Shown in pieces: positions 50,621-58,291 of a stretch of DNA of 64,000 nt. Source of the DNA: Pantoea sp. Ap-967 (GTDB taxonomy: Bacteria > Pseudomonadota > Gammaproteobacteria > Pseudomonadales > Pseudomonadaceae). A program made the translations under genes and the position numbers. Numbering within the stretch: the stretch's first letter is position 1; each line of letters opens with the position of its first letter. The DNA is taken from NCBI RefSeq assembly GCF_011752565.1, contig NZ_VWXK01000001.1, forward strand, positions 124,001 to 188,000. The letters run 5' to 3'. The notes beneath the pieces are model-generated. The model was not told where the DNA came from. It made no database searches and saw only the letters and a program-made list of their open reading frames with translations.

Positions 50621-50830
50621 TCAGGCCGACTTATCCTGTTGCCCGACACCGTTCATTTCTCGGAGCAGGTCAGCAGCGCCCAGTCGGCGGCCGAGGTTTG
50701 CCAGTTCGTGCACGTAGGTAGCCAGCTGCATGCCGGCCATGCGGGCCTCCATGCGCAGCTTTCTGACTTCCTCGGGCTTCCAGCGCGACTTGATCACTTC
50801 GCTGCGTTTGTTCGCGGGGTCCAGGTGCAT
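50621..50830 (-). CDS. Ribbon-helix-helix-like early protein
   Basis: 69 residues. VIKSRWKPEEVRKLRMEARM then QLATYVHELANLGRRLG resembles a mobilisation/Arc-type helix pair. Second gene of the cro operon, 30 bases after cro. Confidence 0.6.
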   Translation of the reverse strand: MHLDPANKRSEVIKSRWKPEEVRKLRMEARMAGMQLATYVHELANLGRRLGAADLLREMNGVGQQDKSA

Positions 50831-50859
50831 TCAGGGATTTCCTTGTGATTGAAAAATGG

Positions 50860-51054
50860 TTAAGCGGCGGACTTTTGGGACGGGAACGGCCGCTGCTCTT
50901 GCGCGGTAACCGTGCCGTCTTCACCAACAGTCACGTAAACATCACGGCCCACCCGGATAGCCTTGCTCAGGCCTCCTTGGGTGCAGCCGAGCATTTGAGC
51001 GGCCCTGGTATGGCCGTGCTCTTTTGCGAATTCGGAAAGCGGGATTCGGCGCAT
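50860..51054 (-). CDS. Cro-type repressor
   Basis: 64 residues. The helix-turn-helix is FAKEHGHTRAAQMLGCTQGG with SKAIRVGRDVYV behind it, followed by a short beta hairpin; size and place (first leftward gene, divergent from CI) are those of lambda Cro. Confidence 0.88.
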   Translation of the reverse strand: MRRIPLSEFAKEHGHTRAAQMLGCTQGGLSKAIRVGRDVYVTVGEDGTVTAQEQRPFPSQKSAA

Positions 51055-51086
51055 AGCGACGTCCTCAACAATGGCTCTACGTCGGC

Positions 51087-51156
51087 AGTATGACCGGCGG
51101 TATTGTTAATAGTCAATACCGCCGCTATTGGTGCCGCCAATACCGGTGGTCATATC
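51087..51156. promoter_or_regulatory. OR-like operator with divergent cro and cI promoters
   Basis: A 30-base operator with perfect 11-bp arms (51095-51124: CGGCGGTATTG, 8 bases, CAATACCGCCG), and a second weaker site at 51126-51142 (TATTGG / CCAATA). Leftward promoter: TTGACT (51111-51116), 18 bases, CATACT (51087-51092). Rightward promoter: TTGGTG (51128-51133), 17 bases, CATATC (51151-51156), 8 bases before the cI ATG. Confidence 0.8.
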
Positions 51157-51164
51157 ATTCGCAC

Positions 51165-51983
51165 ATGACGAAAAACTCACGAAAGGTTCCGCTTGCCGAC
51201 TGGCAGGTGGAGGACAGCAAGCGCCTCAAAGCGCTGTATAACCAGAAGCGTGCCGAGCTCGGCCTGACGCAGGATCGAATTGCGGCAGAACTGGGTGAAG
51301 GCGTGACGCAAGGAGCTGTCAGTCATTTCATGAATGGGCGAACGGCGCTGAGCATCCGGGCGGCATCGGTTTTTGCAAAAGCTCTTCAGGTGCCCGTGTC
51401 TGCATTCAGCCCAAGGCTGGCGGGGGATCTCGATGCCCTGCTTGCGATTCCGCATGTCGGCTCTCCGACAGCAGATTGGGGGCAGGCCCCTCGACATGAA
51501 GACCAACAGCACGCTGTTACTCCTCTACCAGAAGGCTCGGACGAAGCGGAGCTTGATGGCAAGTACGCCTACGTCCCCCAGTACGACGCCAAAGCAGCAG
51601 CCGGCCTGGGCAGCGAGAACCCACACGTTGAAATGCGCTCAACACTAGCGTTCAAGCGAGAATGGCTGAAGGTGAAGGGCGCAAAGGCGGACCATCTCAT
51701 CGTGATCTACGCCGAAGGCCAAAGCATGTGGCCAACGATCAATGACAGGGACGTTCTGCTGGTCGACCGCTCTCGAATTGATCCTATCGATCGTCAAGTT
51801 TTCGTGCTGGCCGGCGCGGACGGAACGATCGTCAAGCGCCTGGTGCAAGCGCCGCTTGGCCGCTGGATCTTACGTAGCGACAACGACGACAAGGACCAGC
51901 ATCCAGATCGGTTTTTCTTCAGGAGCGAGGACAACGAGCACCGGATTATCGGGCAAGTGATCTGGCGAGGGGGCGATTTGTAG
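51165..51983 (+). CDS. CI repressor, LexA-like self-cleaving (S24)
   Basis: 272 residues from ATG 51165. There is no ribosome site and the predicted transcript starts at or just before the ATG, so a leaderless message as for lambda cI is likely; an upstream frame start at 51090 lies inside the operator. The HTH is around LTQDRIAAELGEGVTQGAVS. Cleavage Ala-Gly in DAKAAAGLGSEN, catalytic Ser in YAEGQSMWPTI and Lys in GTIVKRLVQ are all present, so RecA-stimulated induction should work. Confidence 0.92.
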   Translation: MTKNSRKVPLADWQVEDSKRLKALYNQKRAELGLTQDRIAAELGEGVTQGAVSHFMNGRTALSIRAASVFAKALQVPVSAFSPRLAGDLDALLAIPHVGSPTADWGQAPRHEDQQHAVTPLPEGSDEAELDGKYAYVPQYDAKAAAGLGSENPHVEMRSTLAFKREWLKVKGAKADHLIVIYAEGQSMWPTINDRDVLLVDRSRIDPIDRQVFVLAGADGTIVKRLVQAPLGRWILRSDNDDKDQHPDRFFFRSEDNEHRIIGQVIWRGGDL

Positions 51984-52050
51984 CCATGCCCTTAACCAAG
52001 CCAAGGCTAAGCCATAGAAGACGCTGAATTAGGACGGTGGACGGTTACGG

Positions 52051-52269
52051 ATGACTCAGTGGCGAGAGCGTAGTTTCTGGGGTAAAGCGTGGATCTATGC
52101 CTTGTTGGCACTACTCCTCGTGGCGGCATCCGATGGCGCGGACGTATCTAGCCTTGGCACAGGTTCATCCAATCGAAAGCGGGTCTTCAGCCCAGGGTTC
52201 ATCGCAATCTGCGTCCTTGTAGTTGTGATTGAGCTGATCGTACTGAACCACTTGTACAGGGCGCAGTGA
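52051..52269 (+). CDS. Small two-TM protein in the immunity region
   Basis: 72 residues. AWIYALLALLLVAASDG and FIAICVLVVVIELIVLNHLY are two membrane helices joined by a 25-residue polar loop. Downstream of cI on the same strand, so likely made in the lysogen; superinfection exclusion is possible. Confidence 0.6.
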   Translation: MTQWRERSFWGKAWIYALLALLLVAASDGADVSSLGTGSSNRKRVFSPGFIAICVLVVVIELIVLNHLYRAQ

Positions 52270-52416
52270 TCAGGATCTACCAGGTGACGCAGGGTGGAAA
52301 GGATCGGCTGGCGGGGTATGGGGATGAGGTGAAGGTGGGGCGAATCAATCGAGGTGTAGGCGAGTAGCCTACCACCAGACATTTGGAGCAGCGCATTTGA
52401 GCATGGAAGACAACTG

Positions 52417-53160
52417 ATGCCTGAGAGCATTACAGCGGTAGAAATTATCAGGCAAAGCCACCAAGGAATTTCTATCAAACCATTCATCGTGCGTGGCGAT
52501 GATGGGGCATCCTATTTTGTGAAAGGGCTGGAAAAGGCCGGGGGGCCGGCGCTCATTTCTGAGGTTATCGGTGCAGAGCTTGGCAAGCGCATGGGTCTAC
52601 CCATACCCGACTGGAAATTGATGCATGTCCCAAATGAGCTCATCTCCTTCAGTGCTATACCGAATGTTACCGACCTTGGTGGAGGTTTGGCATTTGCCTC
52701 AAGGGCAGTCGAGAATGCATCTGACTTCAGCGTCAGCAACATCAATCACACGCCGATAGACTTGAGACGTCGAGTCCTGCTGTTCGACCTCTGGGTGCGT
52801 AACGGTGATCGATGCCTCAGCGAGCGAGGCGGCAACGTGAATCTGATCCTAGACGGATCGGGCAGCCTGACCGTCATCGATCACAATATGGCGTTTGACA
52901 GGGCTTTTTGTTGCAATGACTTCATGGAAACGCACGTTTTCCGCGATTGCAGGTCGTTTTTCAGAGACCTTGTCGTTCGTCAGGAGCACATGGAAATCCT
53001 TAGCGATGCCGTGAAAAACTGGGGTACGATCACCTCCCTTTTGCCAGACGACTGGCTCTTTCGCGACAGGGACCAAATCGATTTAACGGAGCCAACGGTA
53101 GCTGAAAGGCTGGAAATGCTGGAAGTGTTCAAGGACGAGCGGTTCTGGGGAGAGCTATGA
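52417..53160 (+). CDS. HipA-like kinase-fold protein
   Basis: 247 residues. SITAVEIIRQSHQGISIKPF and DDGASYFVKGLEKAGG give the ATP-binding Lys. LLFDLWVRNGDRCLSERGGN is the HipA-type catalytic loop (N-x-D-R...G-N), followed by the metal Asp in LTVIDHNMAFD. It is a short HipA-like form without the N-terminal extension of E. coli HipA. It overlaps the DUF3037 gene by 4 bases. HipA kinases inactivate translation factors; this family is known beside DUF3037 proteins but its target is not established. Confidence 0.8.
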   Translation: MPESITAVEIIRQSHQGISIKPFIVRGDDGASYFVKGLEKAGGPALISEVIGAELGKRMGLPIPDWKLMHVPNELISFSAIPNVTDLGGGLAFASRAVENASDFSVSNINHTPIDLRRRVLLFDLWVRNGDRCLSERGGNVNLILDGSGSLTVIDHNMAFDRAFCCNDFMETHVFRDCRSFFRDLVVRQEHMEILSDAVKNWGTITSLLPDDWLFRDRDQIDLTEPTVAERLEMLEVFKDERFWGEL

Positions 53161-53993
53161 AATACATCTGCAACTACTCTATTTTGCGGTTCTTGCCTTA
53201 CCCAGAAACAGGCGAGTTTGTGAATATTGGCGTCGTCTTGATAGCCAATAATGGCGATTTTCGCTTCAAAATCGAGAAGAAGCGTCAGCGCGTGACTAAC
53301 TTCTTCCCCAGCCTAGACAGCAAGATCTTTCTCAGAGCTCGACGCGAGATGGAGGCTGAGTTCACTAGGCTCAGTGGCTTCTTTACGGAGAATCGCTCTG
53401 ATCTGCCCGCGCTTCTCAGCACCTTCAAGCATCTAATCCATCCTCGTGAGACGATGATGCGGTTCAGCGATCCTGGAACAATGGCAATCGAAAACGCCAA
53501 CCAGGCCGCAGTCGAATTGTTCGATCATTATGTGAACCACAGCTTCGCCACCAAGGAATATCAGGAGACGAAACTGGAGCGCCAGCTTGGCAAGCTTTTG
53601 TCAGCCAATAACCTGAAGCAGCGCTACAGCGAGCATAAGCTGGGCACTACCGATTACCCGGTCAAATTCCCATTCGTGATGATCAATGGAATGCAACCGG
53701 TTCAGGCTCTGAAGCCGATTCACTTGGGGCATGACGAACCATCGAAGATCATCGAGCATGGGGATGCATGGATCTCCAAAATTCGCCGCTTGAGCTCTGC
53801 AGAGCAGATGGCACAGGACACGTTATTCATTGCGGGACCACCTGAGACAGGGAATGCCAAGCTTTTGAATGCGTTTCAGGAGATTTGCGAGGAGCTAAAA
53901 AACTTTCCAGGGGTGAGGGTTACAAGTACGGCGGAAAGCAGAAGCATCCTTCTCGAAGAGATCAAAAAAGGCATACCAGAATCCATTCACTGA
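53157..53993 (+). CDS. DUF3037 partner protein
   Basis: 278 residues. MKYICNYSILRFLPYPETGE and FVNIGVVLIANNGDFRFKIE are the DUF3037 N-terminus. A helical middle part (RREMEAEFTRLSGFF) and a C-terminal part (IRRLSSAEQMAQDTLFIAG) follow. Translationally coupled to the HipA-like gene, so substrate, antitoxin or partner of it. A terminator follows. Confidence 0.8.
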   Translation: MKYICNYSILRFLPYPETGEFVNIGVVLIANNGDFRFKIEKKRQRVTNFFPSLDSKIFLRARREMEAEFTRLSGFFTENRSDLPALLSTFKHLIHPRETMMRFSDPGTMAIENANQAAVELFDHYVNHSFATKEYQETKLERQLGKLLSANNLKQRYSEHKLGTTDYPVKFPFVMINGMQPVQALKPIHLGHDEPSKIIEHGDAWISKIRRLSSAEQMAQDTLFIAGPPETGNAKLLNAFQEICEELKNFPGVRVTSTAESRSILLEEIKKGIPESIH

Positions 53994-54000
53994 TGACATA

Positions 54001-54021
54001 GCCCGCCTCGGCGGGCTTTTT
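54001..54021 (+). terminator. Terminator after the HipA/DUF3037 pair
   Basis: GCCCGCC / GGCGGGC stem with TTTTT. Confidence 0.9.
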
Positions 54022-54087
54022 CATGCCTGCGTGATGGCGAATTGCCTTGGTGGTAGCATGGCGACTCATTTATCTGGGAGGGATGCC

Positions 54088-54651
54088 ATGCGGGGCTTTG
54101 GAATTCTGGCGTTGATCGTAGGCATGATCGCTGTGATCGGTGCCATGGCTATGGACGTTTCTGTTTCAACAGGAATGGGCGGAAGGGTTAACAACATAGG
54201 CCTCATGGCCCAGCAACAGAATTACCTGATCATTGCGGCTCTGATCGCGTTGGCGGGCCTGCTCATGATGATCTTCGGTGGCAAGAAGCAGCTGAGCAGC
54301 GAACAGCTCGCGAGCATCATGGAGGCGAACGACTCGAGACCCTGCCCTTTCTGTGCCGAGCCGATCAAACACGCTGCTATCAAATGCAAGCACTGCCAAG
54401 CCGACGTTCCTGCGGCTGAGCGACAGACGCCTTCGAAGGGATGGACTGTGCGTGTACCTTGTCGACCTGGTGATGAGTACGCGACGACACTTGGCAACCT
54501 CAAGGCACAGGACTTGCCCGTAGATAAGTCCGAAGACCCTATCGTTGTAGTGGGACCATACGACCTGAAGGTTGCCGCTTTTGACGTGCAGCGCATTCTC
54601 CAGGAGCGGCATTCCCTCTTCTGCGATCTCTATTACGACGACGGCCGTTAA
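54088..54651 (+). CDS. Zinc-ribbon membrane protein of the immunity region
   Basis: 187 residues from ATG 54088 (GGGAGGG upstream). Two membrane helices (ILALIVGMIAVIGAMAMDV; YLIIAALIALAGLLMMIFGG), then a double-Cys zinc ribbon (CPFCAEPIKHAAIKCKHC) and a C-terminal cytoplasmic domain (TVRVPCRPGDEYATTL). Own terminator. The isolated unit between cI and OL is the classic place of exclusion genes, but no activity is known. Confidence 0.7.
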   Translation: MRGFGILALIVGMIAVIGAMAMDVSVSTGMGGRVNNIGLMAQQQNYLIIAALIALAGLLMMIFGGKKQLSSEQLASIMEANDSRPCPFCAEPIKHAAIKCKHCQADVPAAERQTPSKGWTVRVPCRPGDEYATTLGNLKAQDLPVDKSEDPIVVVGPYDLKVAAFDVQRILQERHSLFCDLYYDDGR

Positions 54652-54675
54652 CCCGATATCAGCTGAAATCTAAAG

Positions 54676-54698
54676 GCCCGCCCATAGCGGGCTTTTTT
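54676..54698 (+). terminator. Terminator of the zinc-ribbon gene
   Basis: GCCCGC / GCGGGC stem with TTTTTT. Confidence 0.88.
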
Positions 54699-54721
54699 GT
54701 GGACGAAAGAAAAACATGACC

Positions 54722-54756
54722 GGAGGTATTGACCATGAGAAATACCGGCGGTATTG
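54722..54756. promoter_or_regulatory. OL-like operator
   Basis: GGTATTG (54725-54731), 8 bases, AAATACC (54740-54746): same half-sites and the same 8-base gap as the OR site. A further half-site GGCGGTATTG (54747-54756) is at once next to it. It precedes the rightward early genes, hence the CI/Cro-controlled pL equivalent. Confidence 0.75.
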
Positions 54757-55350
54757 TTCGCTTCAAGCAGTCACCAACCAGGGACTGCCCAGGCCCTCAC
54801 CGGCCGCCGCTCTTTCACATTGATGGGAACCTCGCGGATCGATCCCGGCAACGGTACAGCGCGAGCAACAAATTCGATCCCCATGCCAGCTCTGGAACTG
54901 GCCAGCTCGAAATCAGGCGCTTACGGCGCGGATGGAGGGTTGCGCTGTAGATGCTCCCTGCCGGGATGCCCTCAGAACGGGCGTCAGCACCTGGCACAGC
55001 ACGAGCAGCGATTAACCAATAGGAGGAACCCGCCAATGAAGTAGAAAGCCCAGCCGGAACTCGGACCGGCAACCCACGACGGACTGCCCCACCCAACGGG
55101 CCGCAGAGCTGCGGTCGACAGTCGTGTAGCGATCACATCACCCCATGACCACCCCGCCGAGGTCGATCGACGCGAGGTGATAGGGAAGCTCAAGGCCAAC
55201 AGAACTGAGAGCAACGCCGTCGGCGGCTGAGCTCGAACGATCACCGCTGATGCAGTGCCCCGGCCTGTCGCCAGTAGCGAGGCCGGGATTTCACCAGGTG
55301 CCATTCCATGAGTGGCATCTGGGAAATCAACCGCCCTGGAGGGCAAGACG
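54757..55350 (+). other. Non-coding early leader
   Basis: About 600 bases without a convincing gene: reading frames are short, with odd amino-acid content. At 55036 there is ATG-AAG-TAG behind AGGAGG, a two-codon minigene. GC-rich short repeats (GGCCGG-, GAGGCCGGG-type) suggest folded RNA; an antitermination (nut-like) leader is possible. Confidence 0.5.
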
Positions 55351-55551
55351 ATGGCGAAGAGGCCAACCAACCGCATCAAGTACAAGCTCTGGGATACGAA
55401 CTCCACGATGGAGTACGACGGCACTATCGACGAAGGCATCTACTGCGCGGCCTGGAGCCTTTCTCTTGAAGATCGAAAAGTTCTGATCGGCAAACTGGTA
55501 GAGCAGCAAGCAAGCGCCACAGCCAAGGCTGAAAGCTCCACGTCAGCCTGA
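55351..55551 (+). CDS. Hypothetical early protein
   Basis: 66 residues from ATG 55351 (GGAGGG upstream). RIKYKLWDTNSTMEYDGTID is a beta-rich start; Ala/Ser-rich tail. First clear gene after OL. Confidence 0.6.
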   Translation: MAKRPTNRIKYKLWDTNSTMEYDGTIDEGIYCAAWSLSLEDRKVLIGKLVEQQASATAKAESSTSA

Positions 55552-55880
55552 CGTTAACTGCCCGATGCCCTGCTCCCCATCGCAGGCTGCATCGGAGTGT
55601 GATCTGAATGCGCAGGCTGATGCGCAATAACTGACCAGCACCCATACCGGTATAGATTTCAGCCGGAGAGGAGCGTGGCGACCACGGCTCAGGCTCTGAT
55701 CAAGGTCAGGACAGTCGAATGCCGGAGATCAGCGCCGGCCAGATCACACCCCGATGCACCCCGCATCCCCTTCCCTTCACATCGACCGCATCGACAGGTG
55801 CCGGGCTTGGCTTTTCACGCCCAGCTTGGTCCCTGGTGCCCGGCACCTGATCAATGCGGTTGGCTAATGAGGTTCACAAG
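55552..55880 (+). other. Non-coding spacer with large inverted repeat
   Basis: 330 bases with no convincing gene. AGGTGCCGGGC (55796-55806) and GCCCGGCACCT (55838-55848) form a perfect 11-bp stem around a 31-base loop, 33 bases upstream of the next start codon. Several further GC hairpins. Confidence 0.5.
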
Positions 55881-56192
55881 ATGGATTACATGGCAGCCCA
55901 AATGGATCGCCAGATTGAAGGCGCCCAGCACCAGTACGACGAAGCTCTCAAGGAAGGCGAGCAGCCAGCCTTCCCTGTGCAAGCCAGCGAGTACGGCGGA
56001 CACGGCACCTGCTTTGGCCTGACGATCATCGACTACTTCGCAGCCAAGGCAATGAACGGCTACCTGGCCAATGCATGGCAGGCGAAGGAGTTGGATGACA
56101 CCGGCGATAGCTCAGGAGAGCAAATGCGCATCGTCGCTGAAATCTCCTACGCCATGGCACGCGCCATGCTCGCCGCCCGGGTGAAGCCATGA
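55881..56192 (+). CDS. Hypothetical early protein
   Basis: 103 residues from ATG 55881 (GAGG 8 bases upstream). FGLTIIDYFAAKAMNGYLAN and EISYAMARAMLAA resemble a common family of small phage proteins (with the DYFAAKAMQ-like motif). Overlaps the next gene by 4. Confidence 0.65.
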   Translation: MDYMAAQMDRQIEGAQHQYDEALKEGEQPAFPVQASEYGGHGTCFGLTIIDYFAAKAMNGYLANAWQAKELDDTGDSSGEQMRIVAEISYAMARAMLAARVKP

Positions 56193-56416
56193 GCGGCTGG
56201 ATCAAGTGCAGCGACAGGTTGCCTCTTGAAGTGAACGGCGAGGTTCCGTTCCGGAGTGTGGAGGTAATCGCAACTGACGGCACAGCCGTAATGCAATGCA
56301 CCTTCGACGCAGGAAATGGTTGCGGCAAGCCTTGGGCCACCTGGAATGGATACAACAACATCCCGGCCTCACAGATCACCCACTGGCAGCCCCTCCCTTC
56401 CCCACCCACCGAGTAA
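56189..56416 (+). CDS. DUF551-type phage protein
   Basis: 75 residues. MSGWIKCSDRLPLEVNGEVP and the end THWQPLPSPP are the DUF551 start and end. Widespread in lambda-like early regions; role unknown. Confidence 0.85.
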   Translation: MSGWIKCSDRLPLEVNGEVPFRSVEVIATDGTAVMQCTFDAGNGCGKPWATWNGYNNIPASQITHWQPLPSPPTE

Positions 56417-56436
56417 CCCATCACCTGGAGGCGACC

Positions 56437-56856
56437 ATGGGCGCACTTCGAGCAGCACAATGGCGGCACGACAATGCTGAGCCGGCCGACGACTCGGCCT
56501 ATCAGGAAGCGGCTCAGCAGTGGATCGAGAGCAACGCAGAAAGCCTGGTCGGCGGCTGCGACGTTCTGATCCCGCAACGCTTCGGCGGGCCGGTGGGTGT
56601 CCGCCAAGACCAGTTCGTGGCCAAGCTGGCCGAGCATCTTCGCGCCCTGCAAGAGGCTGAGCAGGACGACATCAACGCCCTGGCCCTGCTCCTTCTCCAG
56701 GCGCAGGCCGGCGGGCCGGTGAAGGGCATGGTCCCAGACATCCTCGGCCCAAGCGACCACGTCGGTGGAAAGCTCTTCGAGATCGCCGAGTCGATGCTTG
56801 AAGGGTACGCCGAGCAAGGCGTGCAGCACGACGCCGACCTGGCGAACGAGCCATGA
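56437..56856 (+). CDS. Hypothetical early protein
   Basis: 139 residues from ATG 56437 (TGGAGGCGACC upstream). Helical and acidic; the repeated pattern AGGPVKGMVPD / FGGPVGVRQD is peculiar to it. No family recognised. Confidence 0.6.
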   Translation: MGALRAAQWRHDNAEPADDSAYQEAAQQWIESNAESLVGGCDVLIPQRFGGPVGVRQDQFVAKLAEHLRALQEAEQDDINALALLLLQAQAGGPVKGMVPDILGPSDHVGGKLFEIAESMLEGYAEQGVQHDADLANEP

Positions 56857-57044
56857 GCCCTCATGTTCTGCTCGACAACGAGCTCGAAGTCCTGGCAGAG
56901 CCATCCACCCCTGTGAGCTGGTCCGCGATGATCCAGAGGCAGCTCACCGAAATGATGGCCGACCAGCGCATCACCATTGAAGAGTTCAACCACTACTGCG
57001 GGCGCCTCAACAAGATCGTTGATGGGCGCAAGGAGGTCGCGTGA
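56853..57044 (+). CDS. Hypothetical early protein
   Basis: 63 residues, start and stop overlapping both neighbours. TEMMADQRITIEEFNHYCGR is a helix-loop-helix. Unknown. Confidence 0.6.
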   Translation: MSPHVLLDNELEVLAEPSTPVSWSAMIQRQLTEMMADQRITIEEFNHYCGRLNKIVDGRKEVA

Positions 57045-57628
57045 GCGAGATTGATTGGAGCAAGGCGCCCGAAGGCGCTACGCACTTTGGCGCTGAAAAC
57101 GAGTTCTACTTCTCCGCCTGGTACAGGGTTGAAGGTGAGCAGATCCTTGCCTACACCGAGGACGGCAGCATGTGGAGGGAAGCCACCTACAGCTGCGTAT
57201 TCCCGAAGGTATCCAGCCTTTCCGCCAGACCTCAGCAATGGAGCGGCGAAGGCCTGCCTCCGGTTGGTTCTGAGGTTGAAATCCAGCGCGGCGGCTGGAC
57301 TATCCGCGAAGAATCTGCCGAATTCATTGGCGCTGAGGTCACGGTCTGTGCGGTATTCCAGACCGCCCGTGGCGTTGACATGATCGCTGTAGATGGTGGC
57401 GCGGATCTTGGCTGCGAGGTCTTCCGCGCAGAAATGGCCAGGCCGGTACCGACGCCAGAGGAAAAGGCTGAGGCGGAGCGAGTCGCCGGCCTGAATGAAA
57501 TGATCCGCCACATGAAGGATCACCCTGGCGGCACTCACGGCGTCAGCCACATGCAGCAGCTGATGATCCATGAGGATGTCGCCCGCGATCTCTGGGCCGC
57601 CGGCTACCGCAAGCAGGAGAAGCCATGA
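57041..57628 (+). CDS. Hypothetical early protein
   Basis: 195 residues. WSKAPEGATHFGAENEFYFS opens a module frequent in phage early proteins (W-K-APE-AT-). WSGEGLPPVGSEVEI is a second known piece. Together a composite accessory protein of unknown role. Confidence 0.65.
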   Translation: MSEIDWSKAPEGATHFGAENEFYFSAWYRVEGEQILAYTEDGSMWREATYSCVFPKVSSLSARPQQWSGEGLPPVGSEVEIQRGGWTIREESAEFIGAEVTVCAVFQTARGVDMIAVDGGADLGCEVFRAEMARPVPTPEEKAEAERVAGLNEMIRHMKDHPGGTHGVSHMQQLMIHEDVARDLWAAGYRKQEKP

Positions 57629-57846
57629 CCACGCCAATCGTGAAGACGCTCATCGACGAGCAGATTGCGGAGTTGCCAGAGGCCCAGGCCATGCCGGCCG
57701 ATCGGGTGCTGATGCTGTTCAAGGGTCCGACCTTCGCCGCCGCAGTGCACGAGGCCGCGCTGGCCAGCATCGAGAACCCGCAGGCTTGGAAGTGCCGGGC
57801 CTGCATCTGCGGCGAGTGGACGGTCGGCTACGAGGTCAGAGCATGA
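57625..57846 (+). CDS. Hypothetical early protein
   Basis: 73 residues, ending with a Cys pair (WKCRACICGEWTVGY) that may bind metal. Coupled by 4-base overlaps. Confidence 0.55.
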   Translation: MTTPIVKTLIDEQIAELPEAQAMPADRVLMLFKGPTFAAAVHEAALASIENPQAWKCRACICGEWTVGYEVRA

Positions 57847-57959
57847 CCAGCCACCAACGCACTCGCCGCATCGCAACCTGGCGCGGCAGCTTCGCCACCC
57901 TCTTCTTCTGCACTGCCTGGATGCTTGCGAGCGCCTGGGCAGGCTGCATCACCAAATAA
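57843..57959 (+). CDS. 38-residue membrane protein
   Basis: ATG 57843 overlaps the previous stop. A basic start (MTSHQRTRRIATWRG) is followed by one hydrophobic helix with small residues (FATLFFCTAWMLASAWAG). Could be a small regulator or exclusion peptide; too short for family recognition. Confidence 0.5.
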   Translation: MTSHQRTRRIATWRGSFATLFFCTAWMLASAWAGCITK

Positions 57960-58003
57960 CCAACTTGTCAGCGCCCACCGCATGGATGGCGCGGGAGATT
58001 TGC

Positions 58004-58291
58004 ATGTCCGAAAAAACGCATACCCCAGGGCCGTGGACTGTCCGCGCTGTACCCAATGTCGGGTTGGTTGGCCATACCGGCTACGCGATCGACTTCAACG
58101 AAGATCAGGAGCAGGTGGTGGACTTCGTTTATGAAGAGGCTGACGCGCACCTCATTGCCACCAGCCCCAAGTTGCTACTGGCGCTTGAGGATGCCGTGAC
58201 GATTCTTGAGCCGATCGGCGAGCAGATACCTGATGTGGCGCGGCGCATCGTCGGCTACCAGAGAGTCATTGACCAGGCGAGGATGAAGTGA
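58004..58291 (+). CDS. Hypothetical early protein (TPGPW family)
   Basis: 95 residues from ATG 58004 (GGGAGA upstream). KTHTPGPWTVRAVP and EADAHLIATSPKLLLALEDA are the two motifs of a very common phage early family of unknown function. Confidence 0.75.
   Translation: MSEKTHTPGPWTVRAVPNVGLVGHTGYAIDFNEDQEQVVDFVYEEADAHLIATSPKLLLALEDAVTILEPIGEQIPDVARRIVGYQRVIDQARMK

Noticed and set aside
54735..54950. Open frame starting in the OL half-site (MRNTGGIVRFKQ...)
   Set aside because: Starts inside the operator, has no ribosome site and an amino-acid content unlike phage proteins.
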